Origin: Marthasterias glacialis
Lineage: Eukaryota; Echinodermata; Asteroidea; Forcipulatida; Asteriidae
NCBI GenBank assembly: GCA_911728455.2
Contig: OU452231.1
Span: 19,363,838 to 19,427,837 of the forward strand
DNA length: 64,000 nucleotides
Reading direction: 5' to 3'
Shown here: positions 12,701-33,386 of the stretch, in pieces
How the letters are laid out: each line of letters starts with the position of its first letter
How positions within the stretch are numbered: the stretch's first letter is position 1
Translations under genes and position numbers: made by a program
Notes under the pieces: model-generated
The model's database searches: none
Seen by the model: the letters and a program-made list of their open reading frames with translations, nothing else
What the model was told of the DNA's origin: nothing

Positions 12701-15562
12701 TCATAATTGACTGCGATTATAGTATGAGAGTAGAATGTTTCATTAGACGAACATATCTTTAAAGAATGCCACCTTGGTGGGTTTGTAGTGTACTTTTAAA
12801 ATCATAGTTTTGATAATCATAAAACAGCATTTGTACTCAAAGACACAATCTAGTCTCATGTGTTTGTGAAAACCATGATGATTAAGTGTTACCCATCCAA
12901 ACTTTTGATAACTAAAAGACAGTCCTGGCTTTGAATTTATGGAGTATGAGCAGCCTTCATAGTTGCCTTCTGAATTATACTAGACTTTGTAAGTCTCCCC
13001 AGTAATCGAATATTTTTACTTCAACATGCGAATCAAATGAAACTTTGCACTTTCAGGGGTTCCAACATCCGAACACACATGAGACTTGCAACAGTCTAAT
13101 CTATGACAAGTGAAGAATGGTACCTACCAGCAATAAGTTTATCCAATTTCTGATCACATTCTCGGTAGGCTTTCTCTAGTTTGGCTTTCTCTACTTCTCT
13201 TTGGTGTAGGTCCTCGCTACAAAGGAAGGCATGGAAACAAGACTAATCTAGATTAACTGAACAAATTGAATAGACAAATTTAGATTCATTTGTTTGTTTT
13301 AAACTACACAAAAAAGACTGGTATTTGAGTTATTCAATCATAGCTATGTATAATTGAAACATATTTACAACACTTTGGGTGAAAAAGTTCACATTTTTGA
13401 GGCACAATTTTAAAAACTGTTTCCACAATGAAGACTTCATTTCACGGTAATGAAAACTTTCTCACTTATTGTATTAAATTCTCTTTGATGTTATATACAG
13501 ATCAATTACTTTGGTTACAGAATGTACAAGCTATCGCTCTAAATCTTATTTTCTTTAGTCAGTCTGTAAACAAACAATAAAATGTTAAGGGGGCTGTGTC
13601 AACATGATTATAGCAGTAAATGGAATAAACCAATTACTACACGCGAATGTGCGCCAGCGGTCACATCACAGTTTGACAAAGACAGCACCCTTTGTGATTT
13701 GACCACAAGCGTGTATCTGGGTGAGAGTTCATCTTTTCATGCACAGCCACAGGCCTGCTATTAATCATGATGACACAGCCCCTTTAAACCTAACCATCAA
13801 AAATCCTTCCTAATCCTCTTCAGGTAGTTGTCGGATTGCGGAGGATTGTGGACTGTAGGCCCAAATAACAATTGCCTATTACTGGGTTAGGCATACAAAT
13901 CTTATTAAGGATTAAAACAAACACCTTTTTGTAAACAATAGCGCGTGTCAAATAGAGGGTGCTATACAACCTGCTGGTGAAATATCCTTTCACATCATTT
14001 TACCATAGATGTTTAAATATCCACTGCCTTTTTTTAAGGATTTCAAAAGCAGAAACCCATTTTTAGTGACAATTTTTTCTTCTATATGGGGAATAGTAAT
14101 TCGTAAGTAGTATTTTATTAGCCTATTAATTGAATATGAACTGACCTCGCTGACAGCGTTCTGATGACTGACATAAGCAGCCCTGTTCCAGTCTGAAACA
14201 AAAAAGTGAAAAACAACTGAAAATTAAAGTGATCGTCAATAGAGGGTATGCACAGCCATTTTGACCTCGCTGTTGTACATAACTCTATATGAGACTCATG
14301 ACATCAGACTATTCCTAGAACTATGAGGTTTGTTCCGCTATCGTCTCCACGAACCTCATAGAGTGACATGTACAAAATCCTATTCGAAACTTTCTGCCCT
14401 TCACGGTTACATGGCTACAGCTCTTTTTTAAATCAGATCTCGCCAAAATGAGGCTCTATGTGTTCTTTCAACTCTCATCGAGCGTTGCACAGGTCCAGAA
14501 AATCCACTCCGCAAACTAAAAATTATTAAAAAGTGATAAATTCTTACTGTAATTCTGATCCCATTCAAACAGTCTTGCAACAAATATGGCGGCGCAGTTG
14601 CAAAATTAACTGGTATGCTGGTATGCGGTGCACTGGTCCTATGGGCTGGTTTCGCGTACCAGTTAATTTTGCAACTCCACCGCCATATTTGTTGCAATTG
14701 AATGGGATCTGAATTACGGTGAGAATTTATCACTTTTTAACAACTTTTAGTTTGCAGAGTGGATTTTCTGGACCCGTGCAAAGCTCGATGAGAGTTCAAA
14801 GAACACATAGAGCCTAATTTTGGGAGATATGATTTCAAAAAAGAGCTGTAGCCATGTAGACGTGAAGGGCAGAAAGTTTCGAATAGGATTTTGTACATGT
14901 CACTCAATGACTATGAGGTTCGTGGAGACGATAGCGGAACGAACCTCAGTCATAGTTTCTAGGAGTAACAATAACATCAGACCATGTCTACCTCCATGGT
15001 CAGACCATAGAGCAAGGACAGACACTTAAGGTCTGTTATTGGAAACAAAATGCATGGACCATGGTTGGACTACAGTAACGACTATAGTATATGTATGACG
15101 CATACGCGTTGCCATGCATTGAGGAAGAAATAAAATTAAAAACCAAACTCCCTGATAAAAAGTGATATAATTTAAATAATTTGGCCTACAGATTCTTTGC
15201 GCCTATTTAACGATACTTTTTAAACAAAATACTCTTGAGTTTTACCCGCAGTACTTTACCCCCTCCTTACTCTCCATGTAATGTTACCCGCCCCTCCCTA
15301 TATGACCTTCGACCTAAACCAGCTTTTCGTTTTGTCACTTAAGCTGTACACACACTTCCTTAGTCAGTTAGTGGCCTTCAATATTAATTCATGAATTGCT
15401 ACTAAAACATCCATCTTTCAAAGACCCTGTTGATTCGATAAAATCCCCACTTACCGATTCTTTGGACTGTTTAGCTGATGAATTGGTAGAATTTCCTGGT
15501 ACTGCGACATTCTGGTTCGTCGCAGCCCGACTTTTCAGGGAACTTTTCTTGACGGTCGCCAT
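753..15562 (-). CDS. EXOC4: EXOC4 / Sec8, exocyst complex component 4 (17 coding exons, C-terminus off the left edge)
   Basis: Subunit of the octameric exocyst, which tethers secretory vesicles to the plasma membrane. Coding exons, 5' to 3' on the minus strand: 15562-15455, 14192-14146, 13216-13128, 12710-12509, 12288-12123, 12010-11812, 11323-11175, 10658-10588, 10331-10193, 9547-9488, 8902-8814, 8156-8021, 4226-4081, 3508-3405, 2497-2285, 1833-1643, 860-753. Every junction is AG/GT and the phases agree throughout, giving 2,217 nt or 739 codons. Diagnostic conserved stretches are [51 protein letters not shown] and [20 protein letters not shown]. The N-terminal Sec8 coiled-coil region lies in exons 2-5. 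About 240 residues of a roughly 974-residue family member are missing to the left. The start ATG at 15562 opens [12 protein letters not shown] and is the first in-frame start before the conserved region. The gene is head to head with FHIP2A. Confidence 0.95.
958..1411 (-). mobile_element. TTAA-flanked MITE, piggyBac-like, with expanded internal repeat
   Basis: Begins TTAACCCTCCAAC and ends GTAGGAGGATTAA, inverted ends flanked by TTAA. The right part is a 115-bp unit repeated three times (starts near 1046, 1161 and 1276), each holding GATATTGAATGGTCAGACAG. The family is shared with 6169, 10828, 22063 and 37088. Confidence 0.8.
2557..2724. mobile_element. Palindromic MITE (GGCCCAATTTCATA family)
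   Basis: Left end GGCCCAATTTCATA, then TGCTTAAGCAC; right end GCTTAAGCAGCTCTATGAA then ATTGGGCC. The inner part includes the family phrase GACTGGTTTCCTGCTAA. Other copies are at 2819, 19182 and 38803. Confidence 0.75.
2819..2992. mobile_element. Palindromic MITE, best copy of GGGCCCAATTTCATA family
   Basis: A near-complete inverted repeat with arms of about 35 bp built around CATAGAGCTGCTTAAGCAG, ending GAAATTGGGCCC. It lies only about 95 bp from the copy at 2557-2724. Non-coding. Confidence 0.8.
3129..3358. mobile_element. Short inverted-repeat MITE in EXOC4 intron
   Basis: The two 30-bp ends are inverted copies: CAATAGACCGATCTATTAAG on the left and CTTAATGGATCGGTCTATTG on the right, with GCCCCGCCCCC / GGGGGAGGGGC just inside. 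An inverted CCAAT motif near each end (AACCAATCAC, GTGATTGGT) belongs to the same repeat. Non-coding. Confidence 0.8.
3780..4080 (-). pseudogene. Degenerate tandem copy of the 3' end of EXOC4 exon 13
   Basis: The last 30 bases of exon 13 with its splice donor at 4076-4110 recur at 3916-3950: CTTACCCGTCAGGCCAGC versus CTTACCCATCAGGCAAGC on the plus strand. The following intron sequence also repeats (GACACGGG at 3801 and 3953; AGTTTGTCCA twice), giving a period of about 152-160 bp. Only the exon tail is recognisable and no intact acceptor was found, so it is annotated as an exon remnant. Confidence 0.6.
4451..4582. repeat. Dispersed repeat (GTGTCTGAAT family)
   Basis: Contains GTCATTGCATGCAGCCA, CCACAGCTGTAGCCAAAG and an ATTCAGAGAC end. 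The same phrases occur at 33170-33386 (GTCATTGCAGCCAATGGCC, CCGTAGCCAAAGTCGC). Non-coding. Confidence 0.6.
4950..5110. repeat. Dispersed repeat (AGGCATTCC / CCCAAACAAC family)
   Basis: Shares GGCCCCAAACAAC and TCAGGCATTCC with stretches at 13795-13915 and 39845-39965 and, in part, 25625-25800. Non-coding, family unknown. Confidence 0.45.
5125..5402. mobile_element. Inverted-repeat MITE in EXOC4 intron
   Basis: The ends are inverted copies of about 45 bp: TTAAAGAGGGGCTG then GGTCAAATTCAGTTTTGT on the left, and ACAAAACTGAATTTGACC then GGGACTCCCTCTTTA-like sequence on the right. Non-coding interior. Confidence 0.75.
6169..6572 (-). mobile_element. TTAA MITE copy with internal insertion
   Basis: Starts TTAGCCCTCCTAC and ends GTAAGAAGGTTAAC. 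It contains two copies of the GGTCAGACAGTA block and an unrelated insertion at about 6270-6420 between them. Same family as 37088-37506. Confidence 0.75.
7340..7625. repeat. Dispersed repeat around GGTGGTTCTGAAAAGAACCG
   Basis: Contains the inverted motif GGTTCTGAAAAGAACCGGTG and a near-palindromic CGATCAGTA / TACTGATCG pair. A reverse copy is at 23085-23205 (CCGGTTCTTTTCAGAACCAC), and a fragment at 120-185 shares GCGGTAACACCATG-like sequence. Confidence 0.5.
7790..7913. repeat. Hairpin with about 50-bp arms in EXOC4 intron
   Basis: CTGTTGGTAAGTGATAACG at the left pairs with ATCATCACTTACCAACAG at the right; TTTTGGAGCC / GGCTCCAAAA and GAAGTGCA / TGCACTTC continue the stem. It lies about 110 bp downstream (in transcription) of the exon 12 donor at 8020. 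Confidence 0.8.
9839..9935. repeat. Short palindromic repeat, first copy
   Basis: AATGGCTTCACATTTCGACC at the left pairs with GGTCGAAACGTGAGGCCATT at the right, around an inner stem built on CAGAGTCTT and AAGACTCTG. The same palindrome occurs at 55135-55221. Confidence 0.75.
10828..11065 (-). mobile_element. TTAA MITE copy with 15-base G run
   Basis: TTAACCCTCCTAC at the left, ending in TGGTCAGACACTTAA. A run of 15 G lies at 10925-10939. It sits in the EXOC4 intron between exons 8 and 7. Same family as 37088-37506. Confidence 0.75.
11408..11550 (+). mobile_element. tRNA-derived SINE, family A
   Basis: Has an A-box-like CTAGTGGTTAAGAC and a B-box GGTTCAAATCC, as in RNA polymerase III promoters, but no complete cloverleaf. 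The flank CTGCTAATATAGGAT matches copies at 22314 and 39631. Confidence 0.65.
13585..13787. mobile_element. Second TTAA-bounded MITE, 203 bp
   Basis: TTAAGGGGGCTGTGTCA at the left and TGACACAGCCCCTTTAA at the right are inverted copies, extending inward as CATGATTATAGCAG / CTGCTATTAATCATG. It lies between EXOC4 exons 3 and 2. A short ORF crosses it but is not believable as a gene. Confidence 0.75.
13795..13915. repeat. Dispersed repeat copy
   Basis: CTAATCCTCTTCAGG, GGCCCAAATAACAA and CTGGGTTAGGCATAC match the family at 39845-39965 in the opposite sense. Confidence 0.45.
14296..14995. repeat. Large inverted repeat in EXOC4 intron 1
   Basis: Two arms of about 320-340 bp (about 14296-14615 and 14656-14995) are near-identical inverted copies around a loop of about 40 bp. 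Shared landmarks are CATGTACAAAATCCTATTCG, AAAATCCACTC, AAAAAGTGATAAATTC and CAAATATGGCGG, each found inverted in the opposite arm. Each arm also has its own small stem (GAGGTTCGT / ACGAACCTC). Neither arm carries a recognised ORF. Confidence 0.88.
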
Positions 15563-16016
15563 TTTCCCTTTTAGACATCAACGGCTGTTCCGATTTCCCA
15601 TGTTCTCCCCTGCGTGTAAACATGCAACAGTCGTATTTTAAAGCAATAGTAATAATGTTTATGTCTATTTGTACAATTCTGTTAAATTTGATTCTTTAAG
15701 CTTTCATAGAAGGGTTGAAAATACATTTTAAAAACAAACAAGATTTAACAAACGTTATAAAATCCATAAAAAATGTTAAAACATTATTCTCATTCATTAC
15801 TTTTTTCTATTTTTTTCATCAGATGGAACATCCCTTTAATACGGAACTGCACTATTTTGCGTGTGTGCATGCGCAGTTTCTTGTGCCAGCTGGACGGTCT
15901 GTGAACTGCAAAAACGGAGCCGGTGTGCCGTTCATGTTTTGACAAATAAAACCGTCATGTTTTGTCAAAACAAATCCTGATTGATGTGCCAGAATTTTGG
16001 CTGAACACATTGAACA
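15563..16016. promoter_or_regulatory. Bidirectional promoter between EXOC4 and FHIP2A
   Basis: Only 454 bp separate the two divergent start codons, so both 5' UTRs and core promoters must lie here or in overlapping exon sequence. No TATA box stands out. The sequence TGCATGCGCAG at about 15867-15877 resembles an NRF-1 site, which is common in TATA-less housekeeping promoters. Two long AT-rich runs flank it at 15710-15830. Transcription starts were not determined. Confidence 0.7.
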
Positions 16017-27216
<11,200 letters not shown>

Positions 27217-27723
27217 TGGAGTTCGTACACATCGGTAAACGCTCAATATATTTGTGCACACTTTTATTTTACTGCTTACCGGTGACAAGTAGTGATATGC
27301 CTTTAATAGTCATGTTGCGTCCATCTTTATCAGGTCTCCTGTATACAACAGCAAAAATGAACAGCGATTGTCATTACAAAAAAGGGTCCAGGCTATTTTG
27401 TTTCTTCATGCCTCAGTGTGGTACATTAGGCCTTTGCGAAACTCGGGCTTTGGCTCAGCCAGTTGCTTTCTACATGTTTTTGGAGCTCTATGCCAAGAGC
27501 ACACAATTTCAAAGCTACTGATGGAGCCTGAGCTAGAGTCAATGTCATCATTTTGAAAACGCCCATGGATTTGAATTACAGAAGACAAGATGGATGCCCC
27601 ATGATTAAGAACTCTTTTTCTTTTGTACAAACCTTGGGCTCTTACTTTGAGACATTTTACAGAAGGTGGGCTCCTCTGTAAGCTACGACGGTTTGTAAAC
27701 CAATCTGAAATTTAGATAGATCA

Positions 27724-27729
27724 AATAAA
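27724..27729 (+). terminator. Candidate poly(A) signal of FHIP2A
   Basis: A canonical AATAAA lies about 508 bp after the FHIP2A stop codon at 27214-27216, with no other clear signal closer. Its use is inferred from position only. Confidence 0.4.
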
Positions 27730-28406
27730 GATCGTTATGTCCGAACATTGAATACTTTTTATGCCGATATGTAAATTTGCATTACTAAATATTTCTTGTC
27801 ATGAAACCAAGGATGCCTCGAAAGAAAACTGTAGCCCGAGGAAACCTGATAATAGGGTTTAAGCTATAAACCAGAAAGGTAATGTGGATTCTTATGTGGA
27901 GATCAAAGTACACTGGGGTTCGATTGGAACATGGAACACTTCTTGCGAAGAATTGGTTTTCTAGGAATTTACTAAATTTTTAAAGCTATACTAACAAAAT
28001 AAGGCAAAAATGGTGAGTGACTTCTCTATGAATTATGATTCTTACATTTCCGTTTATTAAAAAAATTTAAAGTTCACACTAGATGGGTATTGTTGTGCTC
28101 ATGGGTTTTATGTGGGGGGGGTTGAGAATTGCCCCAAGGTGTGGCCCACTTTGGTCTGATTGGTTAGCCGCTTAGTGTTTTGTTTTACTTTTGCACAAAT
28201 ATTTATTTCAGTTTGAAAAAAAATCCTTGGGACTCATGTCACCTGTTGGTGGTGTTGCAAAAATGTAATTGTAAGCGTTTTATTTATTTCCCAATGAAAT
28301 CATTTTCAGTAGATACCAGATTTGGGGATATTGAGAGACTCTGGCCTAGGCTCTGGCAGTAATCTAGCCACAGCTACAGCCATGTCATCGATTTATACAT
28401 GGTTCT
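27730..28406. other. Intergenic, no gene seen
   Basis: AT-rich sequence between FHIP2A and the retrotransposon. A short piece near 27780-27880 with the phrase GAAACCAAGGATG recurs at 25330 and 50460, so it is repeat-derived. The copy of the retrotransposon target site at 28394-28406 ends the stretch. Nothing else was recognised. Confidence 0.5.
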
Positions 28407-31141
28407 CTTCTTTCGTATGAGTTAGTAGTGTTGTATGTCCATCAGGCTGTTTCTCTAAGTTGGGTAAGCCAGTTGATTTGTGCATCATTTGGGCTTGATA
28501 GGTCAGTCATTCCATCAGGGGGTTGAAGGTCAGGGCAATTGTAGATAATATGATCTGCCGTCTGCTCATCTGCACCGCAAGTGCATGCCGGTGAGTCTCG
28601 AAGTTTCCAGCGATGCATATTGGCGCTGAATCTGCCAACCCCAGTTCGCAGCCGATTGAGTGTTACCCACTCCCTCCGAGGTAGTTCAGAGCCAGCAGGA
28701 GCTTTGATGCCAGGGGGAACAGTGAACTGCCGTGGACGAATTGTTTCTTGCCAGCTCTTTTCCCACTCCTGAATGAGGCTGAAATCCGATCTGCTGAGGG
28801 CGGCTGCATGACGGGAGAAAGGTCGACGAGATCGGAGGCGTTGACGACCTAGGTCCTGGGATTCTCTTGTTATCTTGTGCAAGGGGTGGTCCTCATCAAC
28901 CAAGGATTTGGTTGCTAGCCTGTCTGTCAGATGCTCGCGGCGTAGACTTGGTGGTGCAATTCCAGCAAGGACTGGAAGGAGATCTGTTGGTGTAGGCCGG
29001 AGACATCCAGTGATGAGCCGCATGGTGTCATTCAGTGCACGGTCCAGCTTTTTGGTGTGAGTGCTCCTACACCACGCTTGAGTAGCATATTCAGCTGAGC
29101 TGTAGACCAGGGTTAGAGCTCTCGTGCGGAGGGTGGATGTTGATGCACCCCATGATGTCCCAGCTAAGCGACGCAACAAGTTGTTCCTGGCTGAGACCTT
29201 TGCCCGCAGGGATTCGAGGTGTTGTTTGTACGTCAGTTGTCTGTCCAGTTTAACTCCAAGGTATGTTGGATGGGGGTTGTTCGGTAGGGGTGTGCCGTCG
29301 TGAACAACAGACAACTGTCGATTGGCTTCTTTTGTGTTGAGATGAAATGCTGTTGCTGTGGTCTTGGCAACACTCAGCTTTAGTCTCCACATCTTCAGGT
29401 AGTCAGCGAGCAACTTCATGTCAGCAGTAAGTACTTTCTCAACTTTGGTCCAGTTTCTATCTGAATAAAGGAGTGCCAGATCATCTGCGTAGCCATACTG
29501 CCTTGATGCTGTGCAAGGTAGGTCACTGATGTAGATGTTGAAGAGCATGGGAGACAACACTGAGCCCTGGGGCACCCCATTCCGTAGACGACGTGGTCGG
29601 CTAGTTTGTCCGTCGTTGGTCTTGATTACAAAGCTGCGGTTTGCAAGGATTGTTGCAAGGAACCGCACTAAGTGACGATCAGGGATGATGCGGAGAAGTT
29701 TCAGAATCAAACCATGATGCCATACAGTGTCATATGCCGCAGTTAGATCCACTAGGACAACGCCTGCCTTGTTGCACTTTTCAAAGCTCTCTTCGATATC
29801 ATTCGTTAGCTTGACAATCTGATGGGCAGTACATCGACCGTGACGGAAGCCTGCTTGCTCATCTGGAAGTTGGGGATCAACCACTGGATTGAGTCGGGCC
29901 AGGAGGAGCCTTTCGAGAAGCTTGAATGGCACACACAAGAGTGAGATAGGTCTGTAGCTCTTGGGATTATCTGCAGGCTTGTTGGGTTTCAGCAGGGCGA
30001 CAACAGAAGATTTCCTCCAGATCTTCGGTATCCGCAGTCCAGTGAGGCAAGTCGAGTAAAAAGCACAGAGCCAGTCCTGGCTCTTGGGACCACAGTGCTT
30101 GAGAAATTCTGGGAAGATGTTGTCTGGACCCTGAGCTTTCCCACGTTTCAATTGGGAGAGAACTAGTGTGAGCTCAGCAGAAGTGAACGGTTTGGAGAGG
30201 AAACCATCTACCCCTGGAGCATTCCAGAGCCTTGTAGTTTCCTGTTTGACAGTGCGGGCATGGTCTTTGTCTGGGTTGTCGAAGTTGCCGTTGGCAAGCA
30301 GCTGATGTGCGATGGAGTTTGCTGTGACAGGGCAGTGTTTCGGACGGGAACTGCGGCCGGTGAGACGGTTGAGGGTCATCCAAGCCAGCCTGCTTGAGTG
30401 GGTGAAATCAATACCTTGTACTGTCTCTTCCCAGCGTTCCCTTCGTTTCTTATCTAGGCAGTCTGTCAGCTCTGCAGCCAAGGTGGCACTTTCTCTATCA
30501 CTGTCAGAATGAATAAATGCATTGTAACAGTTATCACACTCTTCATCCCAAGCCGGTATGTAGCAGCGACGAAATCCTCGAGGGACAGCACGCTTGGCTG
30601 AGTTGATTAGAAGTTTACAGAAGGCCGAGTAGGCTCTGTCCAAGTTCCCGGAAGTAGGAAGAGGGAGGGTGTCTGTCCCAGATTCAACCAGTTCACTGAA
30701 CTGATTCCAGTTAGCCTTTCTGAAGTTCCACCTCTTTACAGGTCTGGAAAAGATTGGTTCAATAGGGTTATCCGGGGTGATCAGAGATGGTCTGTGCTGT
30801 GACTTGGGGAAAGGGTCCAGGACTGAACGGTGCGGGGACGGACCATTCAGGTTGACAAAGGCCAGGTCAGGGTTGGTTGTTGTGTTCCAACGGCCGGAGC
30901 GAAAGCTGTCGGGCTCTTTCGAGTCATACAGGAGGTGGACACCACAGGCCGAGGCCCAATCCTCAAGAGTAGAACCATCAAGGGTAGTTGTCCGGTAACC
31001 CCATGTCGTACTCTGGCAATTGAAATCTCCAGCATACATGCAAGGTTGGTCAAATGAAGGGATGGAGTCTTCTAGTAGTCTGGTTGGAGGTGGCTTGTAG
31101 ACGTTGATTACAGTCACGCCTTCCACTTGAGTAGCTGTCCA
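28407..31141 (-). mobile_element. 5'-truncated non-LTR (LINE) retrotransposon with 13-bp target-site duplication
   Basis: The element is bounded by perfect copies of TATACATGGTTCT at 28394-28406 and 31142-31154, the signature of target-primed insertion. On the minus strand it starts inside the apurinic endonuclease domain, so the 5' end was lost on insertion. It ends about 35 bp after the ORF stop with no poly(A) tail. The base composition is visibly more GC-rich than the flanks. The endonuclease-RT-cysteine/histidine-tail order without an RNase H domain suggests the Jockey/Nimb-like side of the LINE tree, but the clade is not resolved. The intact frame and perfect duplication argue for a recent insertion. 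Confidence 0.93.
28442..31126 (-). CDS. LINE ORF2-type protein: partial endonuclease, reverse transcriptase, C-terminal zinc knuckle
   Basis: An uninterrupted 894-codon frame. Residues 1-115 are the C-terminal half of an exonuclease-endonuclease-phosphatase domain (YAGDFN at 31-36, NPDLAF at 85-90, SQHRPS at 109-114). Residues 360-640 are the reverse transcriptase: KSYRPISLL (389-397), DLTAAYDT (460-467), NGVPQGSVLSPMLFNIY (516-532) and the catalytic YADD (546-549), followed by a thumb-like segment. Near the C-terminus, C848, C850, H859 and C864 form the CxC-x8-H-x4-C tail typical of several LINE clades. The frame stays open upstream into the truncation point, so the first residue shown is not a true start (it is a GTG codon). 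The protein cannot make a full endonuclease and the copy is probably not autonomous. No RNase H domain is seen. Confidence 0.93.
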   Translation of the reverse strand: MEGVTVINVYKPPPTRLLEDSIPSFDQPCMYAGDFNCQSTTWGYRTTTLDGSTLEDWASACGVHLLYDSKEPDSFRSGRWNTTTNPDLAFVNLNGPSPHRSVLDPFPKSQHRPSLITPDNPIEPIFSRPVKRWNFRKANWNQFSELVESGTDTLPLPTSGNLDRAYSAFCKLLINSAKRAVPRGFRRCYIPAWDEECDNCYNAFIHSDSDRESATLAAELTDCLDKKRRERWEETVQGIDFTHSSRLAWMTLNRLTGRSSRPKHCPVTANSIAHQLLANGNFDNPDKDHARTVKQETTRLWNAPGVDGFLSKPFTSAELTLVLSQLKRGKAQGPDNIFPEFLKHCGPKSQDWLCAFYSTCLTGLRIPKIWRKSSVVALLKPNKPADNPKSYRPISLLCVPFKLLERLLLARLNPVVDPQLPDEQAGFRHGRCTAHQIVKLTNDIEESFEKCNKAGVVLVDLTAAYDTVWHHGLILKLLRIIPDRHLVRFLATILANRSFVIKTNDGQTSRPRRLRNGVPQGSVLSPMLFNIYISDLPCTASRQYGYADDLALLYSDRNWTKVEKVLTADMKLLADYLKMWRLKLSVAKTTATAFHLNTKEANRQLSVVHDGTPLPNNPHPTYLGVKLDRQLTYKQHLESLRAKVSARNNLLRRLAGTSWGASTSTLRTRALTLVYSSAEYATQAWCRSTHTKKLDRALNDTMRLITGCLRPTPTDLLPVLAGIAPPSLRREHLTDRLATKSLVDEDHPLHKITRESQDLGRQRLRSRRPFSRHAAALSRSDFSLIQEWEKSWQETIRPRQFTVPPGIKAPAGSELPRREWVTLNRLRTGVGRFSANMHRWKLRDSPACTCGADEQTADHIIYNCPDLQPPDGMTDLSSPNDAQINWLTQLRETA

Positions 31142-31386
31142 TATACATGGTTCTAATCGCAGTTTTCAACAGGTCGCTTGTAGGGAATTAGAGTTTTTAT
31201 TAAGGAAGAAATGGTGTATAAAAGAATCAATGTAAAAAAAAACAGTTATTTCAGTTGGATATCATTTTATTTAACCATTGTACAAATAATTATTTATAAT
31301 AGTTATTATGATTTAGTTCCTAAATATAGTCCAGGTTTATTGCTTTTTACGACTTAAGGAGAAAGCCATTTCCCCTTATGGAAACA

Positions 31387-31513
31387 GGTGTGGATTTCAC
31401 AGAGCACTAGGACTAGTCTTATCTCAAGTTAGGATGAGTAACTAGTCCTAACTTATAGGACTAGTCATAAGTTGGGACTAGTCCCAAGTTAGTTTCGTGA
31501 AATCCACCCCAGG
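31387..31513. mobile_element. Palindromic MITE rich in ACTAGTCC
   Basis: GGTGTGGATTTCAC and GTGAAATCCACCCC form inverted ends. The interior repeats GGACTAGTC / GACTAGTCC several times in both directions. A second copy is at 36791-36920. Confidence 0.8.
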
Positions 31514-31659
31514 TTAGTTTAACTTACAGCAGACGTTACCCTACAAAAACATTTTAAACCATAGAAATACAACCAGGAAACTGCTGTGCTTGATCTTTAT
31601 CATGTACACCCTCTCTGTCAGCTAAAAGTATCAATACCATGCGACATAAATTATGGCAA

Positions 31660-31929
31660 ATAGCCCATGTGCGTGCCCCAGCGCTCATGACCAGAAATGA
31701 TCAGCGCGCAAAGAATTCTGGGTGAAGTCCGAGTCCCCAAAAGACACCACCAAACATCATGGCGCGCTGATAATGAAGCATTGCTTTACACAACACGTAA
31801 AACCTGGCATAGTCACATGTAAACTACAGCATGGCATCCATCTTGGCAACTTGATTTCTCGGTCTATACTCGGTTTCCCAAGATGCATTGCGGTGTAAAT
31901 TAAGATAGCGCTTACGCATATGGGCTATC
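31660..31929. mobile_element. Inverted-repeat element, about 270 bp
   Basis: ATAGCCCATGTGCGTGCCCC at the left and GCGCTTACGCATATGGGCTA at the right are imperfect inverted copies. No ORF. Family not recognised. Confidence 0.55.
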
Positions 31930-33169
31930 GTCCGAGAACAATCTATCTGCTGTACGGCTAAATGGATGTGTGCATGATTTGTTCCTCAATGAGGGCTTGC
32001 ACTGATACCGATGCAGTCGGCATTAAATTTCTGTGGTATAAACCCAAGCCTTGTTAAGTAACCTACCTCCATGGTTCAGGTCACATTGCTGTTGGTCACA
32101 ACACAAGGGCACCAATCTATTTGGATACTCTTTATTTAATTCTCAAAGGTCCTGTTTGAAACTGTGTCTTCAACTCTGCCTTTGCCTTTGGCTCTGGCTT
32201 TCTTTGTTAGCCATCTTGAAGCAGCAAGCTTTCACAATATACGTCTGATGGACACACAACCTCAACAAATCTGTGGTTTTAAAAAAGATTCTGCATTTTA
32301 CAAAGGCCCACATTAGGTTTGTGGGTTGAACATAACTATTCTGAACCCCATCTGATCACAGGGTCTGTATCAATACCAAAGTAGACTCCAACAGTTTGAC
32401 TTTGTTTGAGTGTGGAGCTTTAAAAGTGAAGAAGTTGGGTATAAAGGACTAATTAATTTTAATTTTCTGTTACAGTTATTGTTTTTTTCTGATTACTTTT
32501 TAATTTTGTGCAATTATTAATCTTATTGTTTAAATCATTTTTTAATGATCTTTTTCTGCTTCACAATTTTTTTTTAAGTTGATGACGATGGAGGGAAAAT
32601 TAACTATAAAGAGCCAAATTGCATAATACAAAACATCACAGCTACTTACTGTTGCTTGAAATTTTTCAAACATTAAATATGCTACTATTTTTGTACAAAA
32701 TAAACCATTACTTGAAGTATGTTGGTGGTACAGCTTCATTTATTTGTTAGTGTCATAACTCCTGACAAAACTAGTAGAGGGCATATTTACTCAAAACACA
32801 AAATTCAACATTTTGAACCAATTAAGTACAAAAGAATGAGCACCTTCACGGTAATATGTGCCATCTTGTTCAAGGGGCAGATTTGTGTACTTTGAACACT
32901 CGTTGACATCTGTGACTCGGCGCTCAAACTTCCTAGCACCTTCCAGACAATCTAACCCTCATACAAAATTGGGCATACAACAGTGAAAATGCTTATTCCA
33001 ACATGTCAGAGACTTGCTTAGTCTTGATTCAAGAAATTTGTTTGCATCTGCAGTTCATCACATGACCATGGGCCAACTGCGAAGTCAACAAAGTTGCTGA
33101 GTGCTAGAAATATAATGGAGAAGAAAAAAGGTTACCCGAAAAAGAAAAAACGGCATCTGATAAAAATGG

Positions 33170-33386
33170 CTGTGTCTGAATTAATGTCTTCAGCAGCAGC
33201 CATGACTGAAATATAGAAAAGTCAAATTCTCCGATTTTGTCGTCGTAGCCAACAGCCATAGCCATACGGCTTCAGCAGTGGCTGTGGCTGAAATGCAGAA
33301 AAGTCCAATTCTTATTCGTCTGCAAAGTTGTCATTGCAGCCAATGGCCACAGCCGTAGCCAAAGTCGCTTGATTCAGAAGCGGACA
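33170..33386. repeat. Dispersed repeat (GTGTCTGAAT family), internally duplicated
   Basis: TGTGTCTGAATTAATGTC at the left and TTGATTCAGAAGCGG at the right. The core phrase GCTGAAATGCAGAAAAGTCC is partly duplicated inside. Related to 4451-4582. Confidence 0.6.

Noticed and set aside
30847-31057. Open frames antisense to the retrotransposon
   Set aside because: Shadows of the long reverse transcriptase frame.
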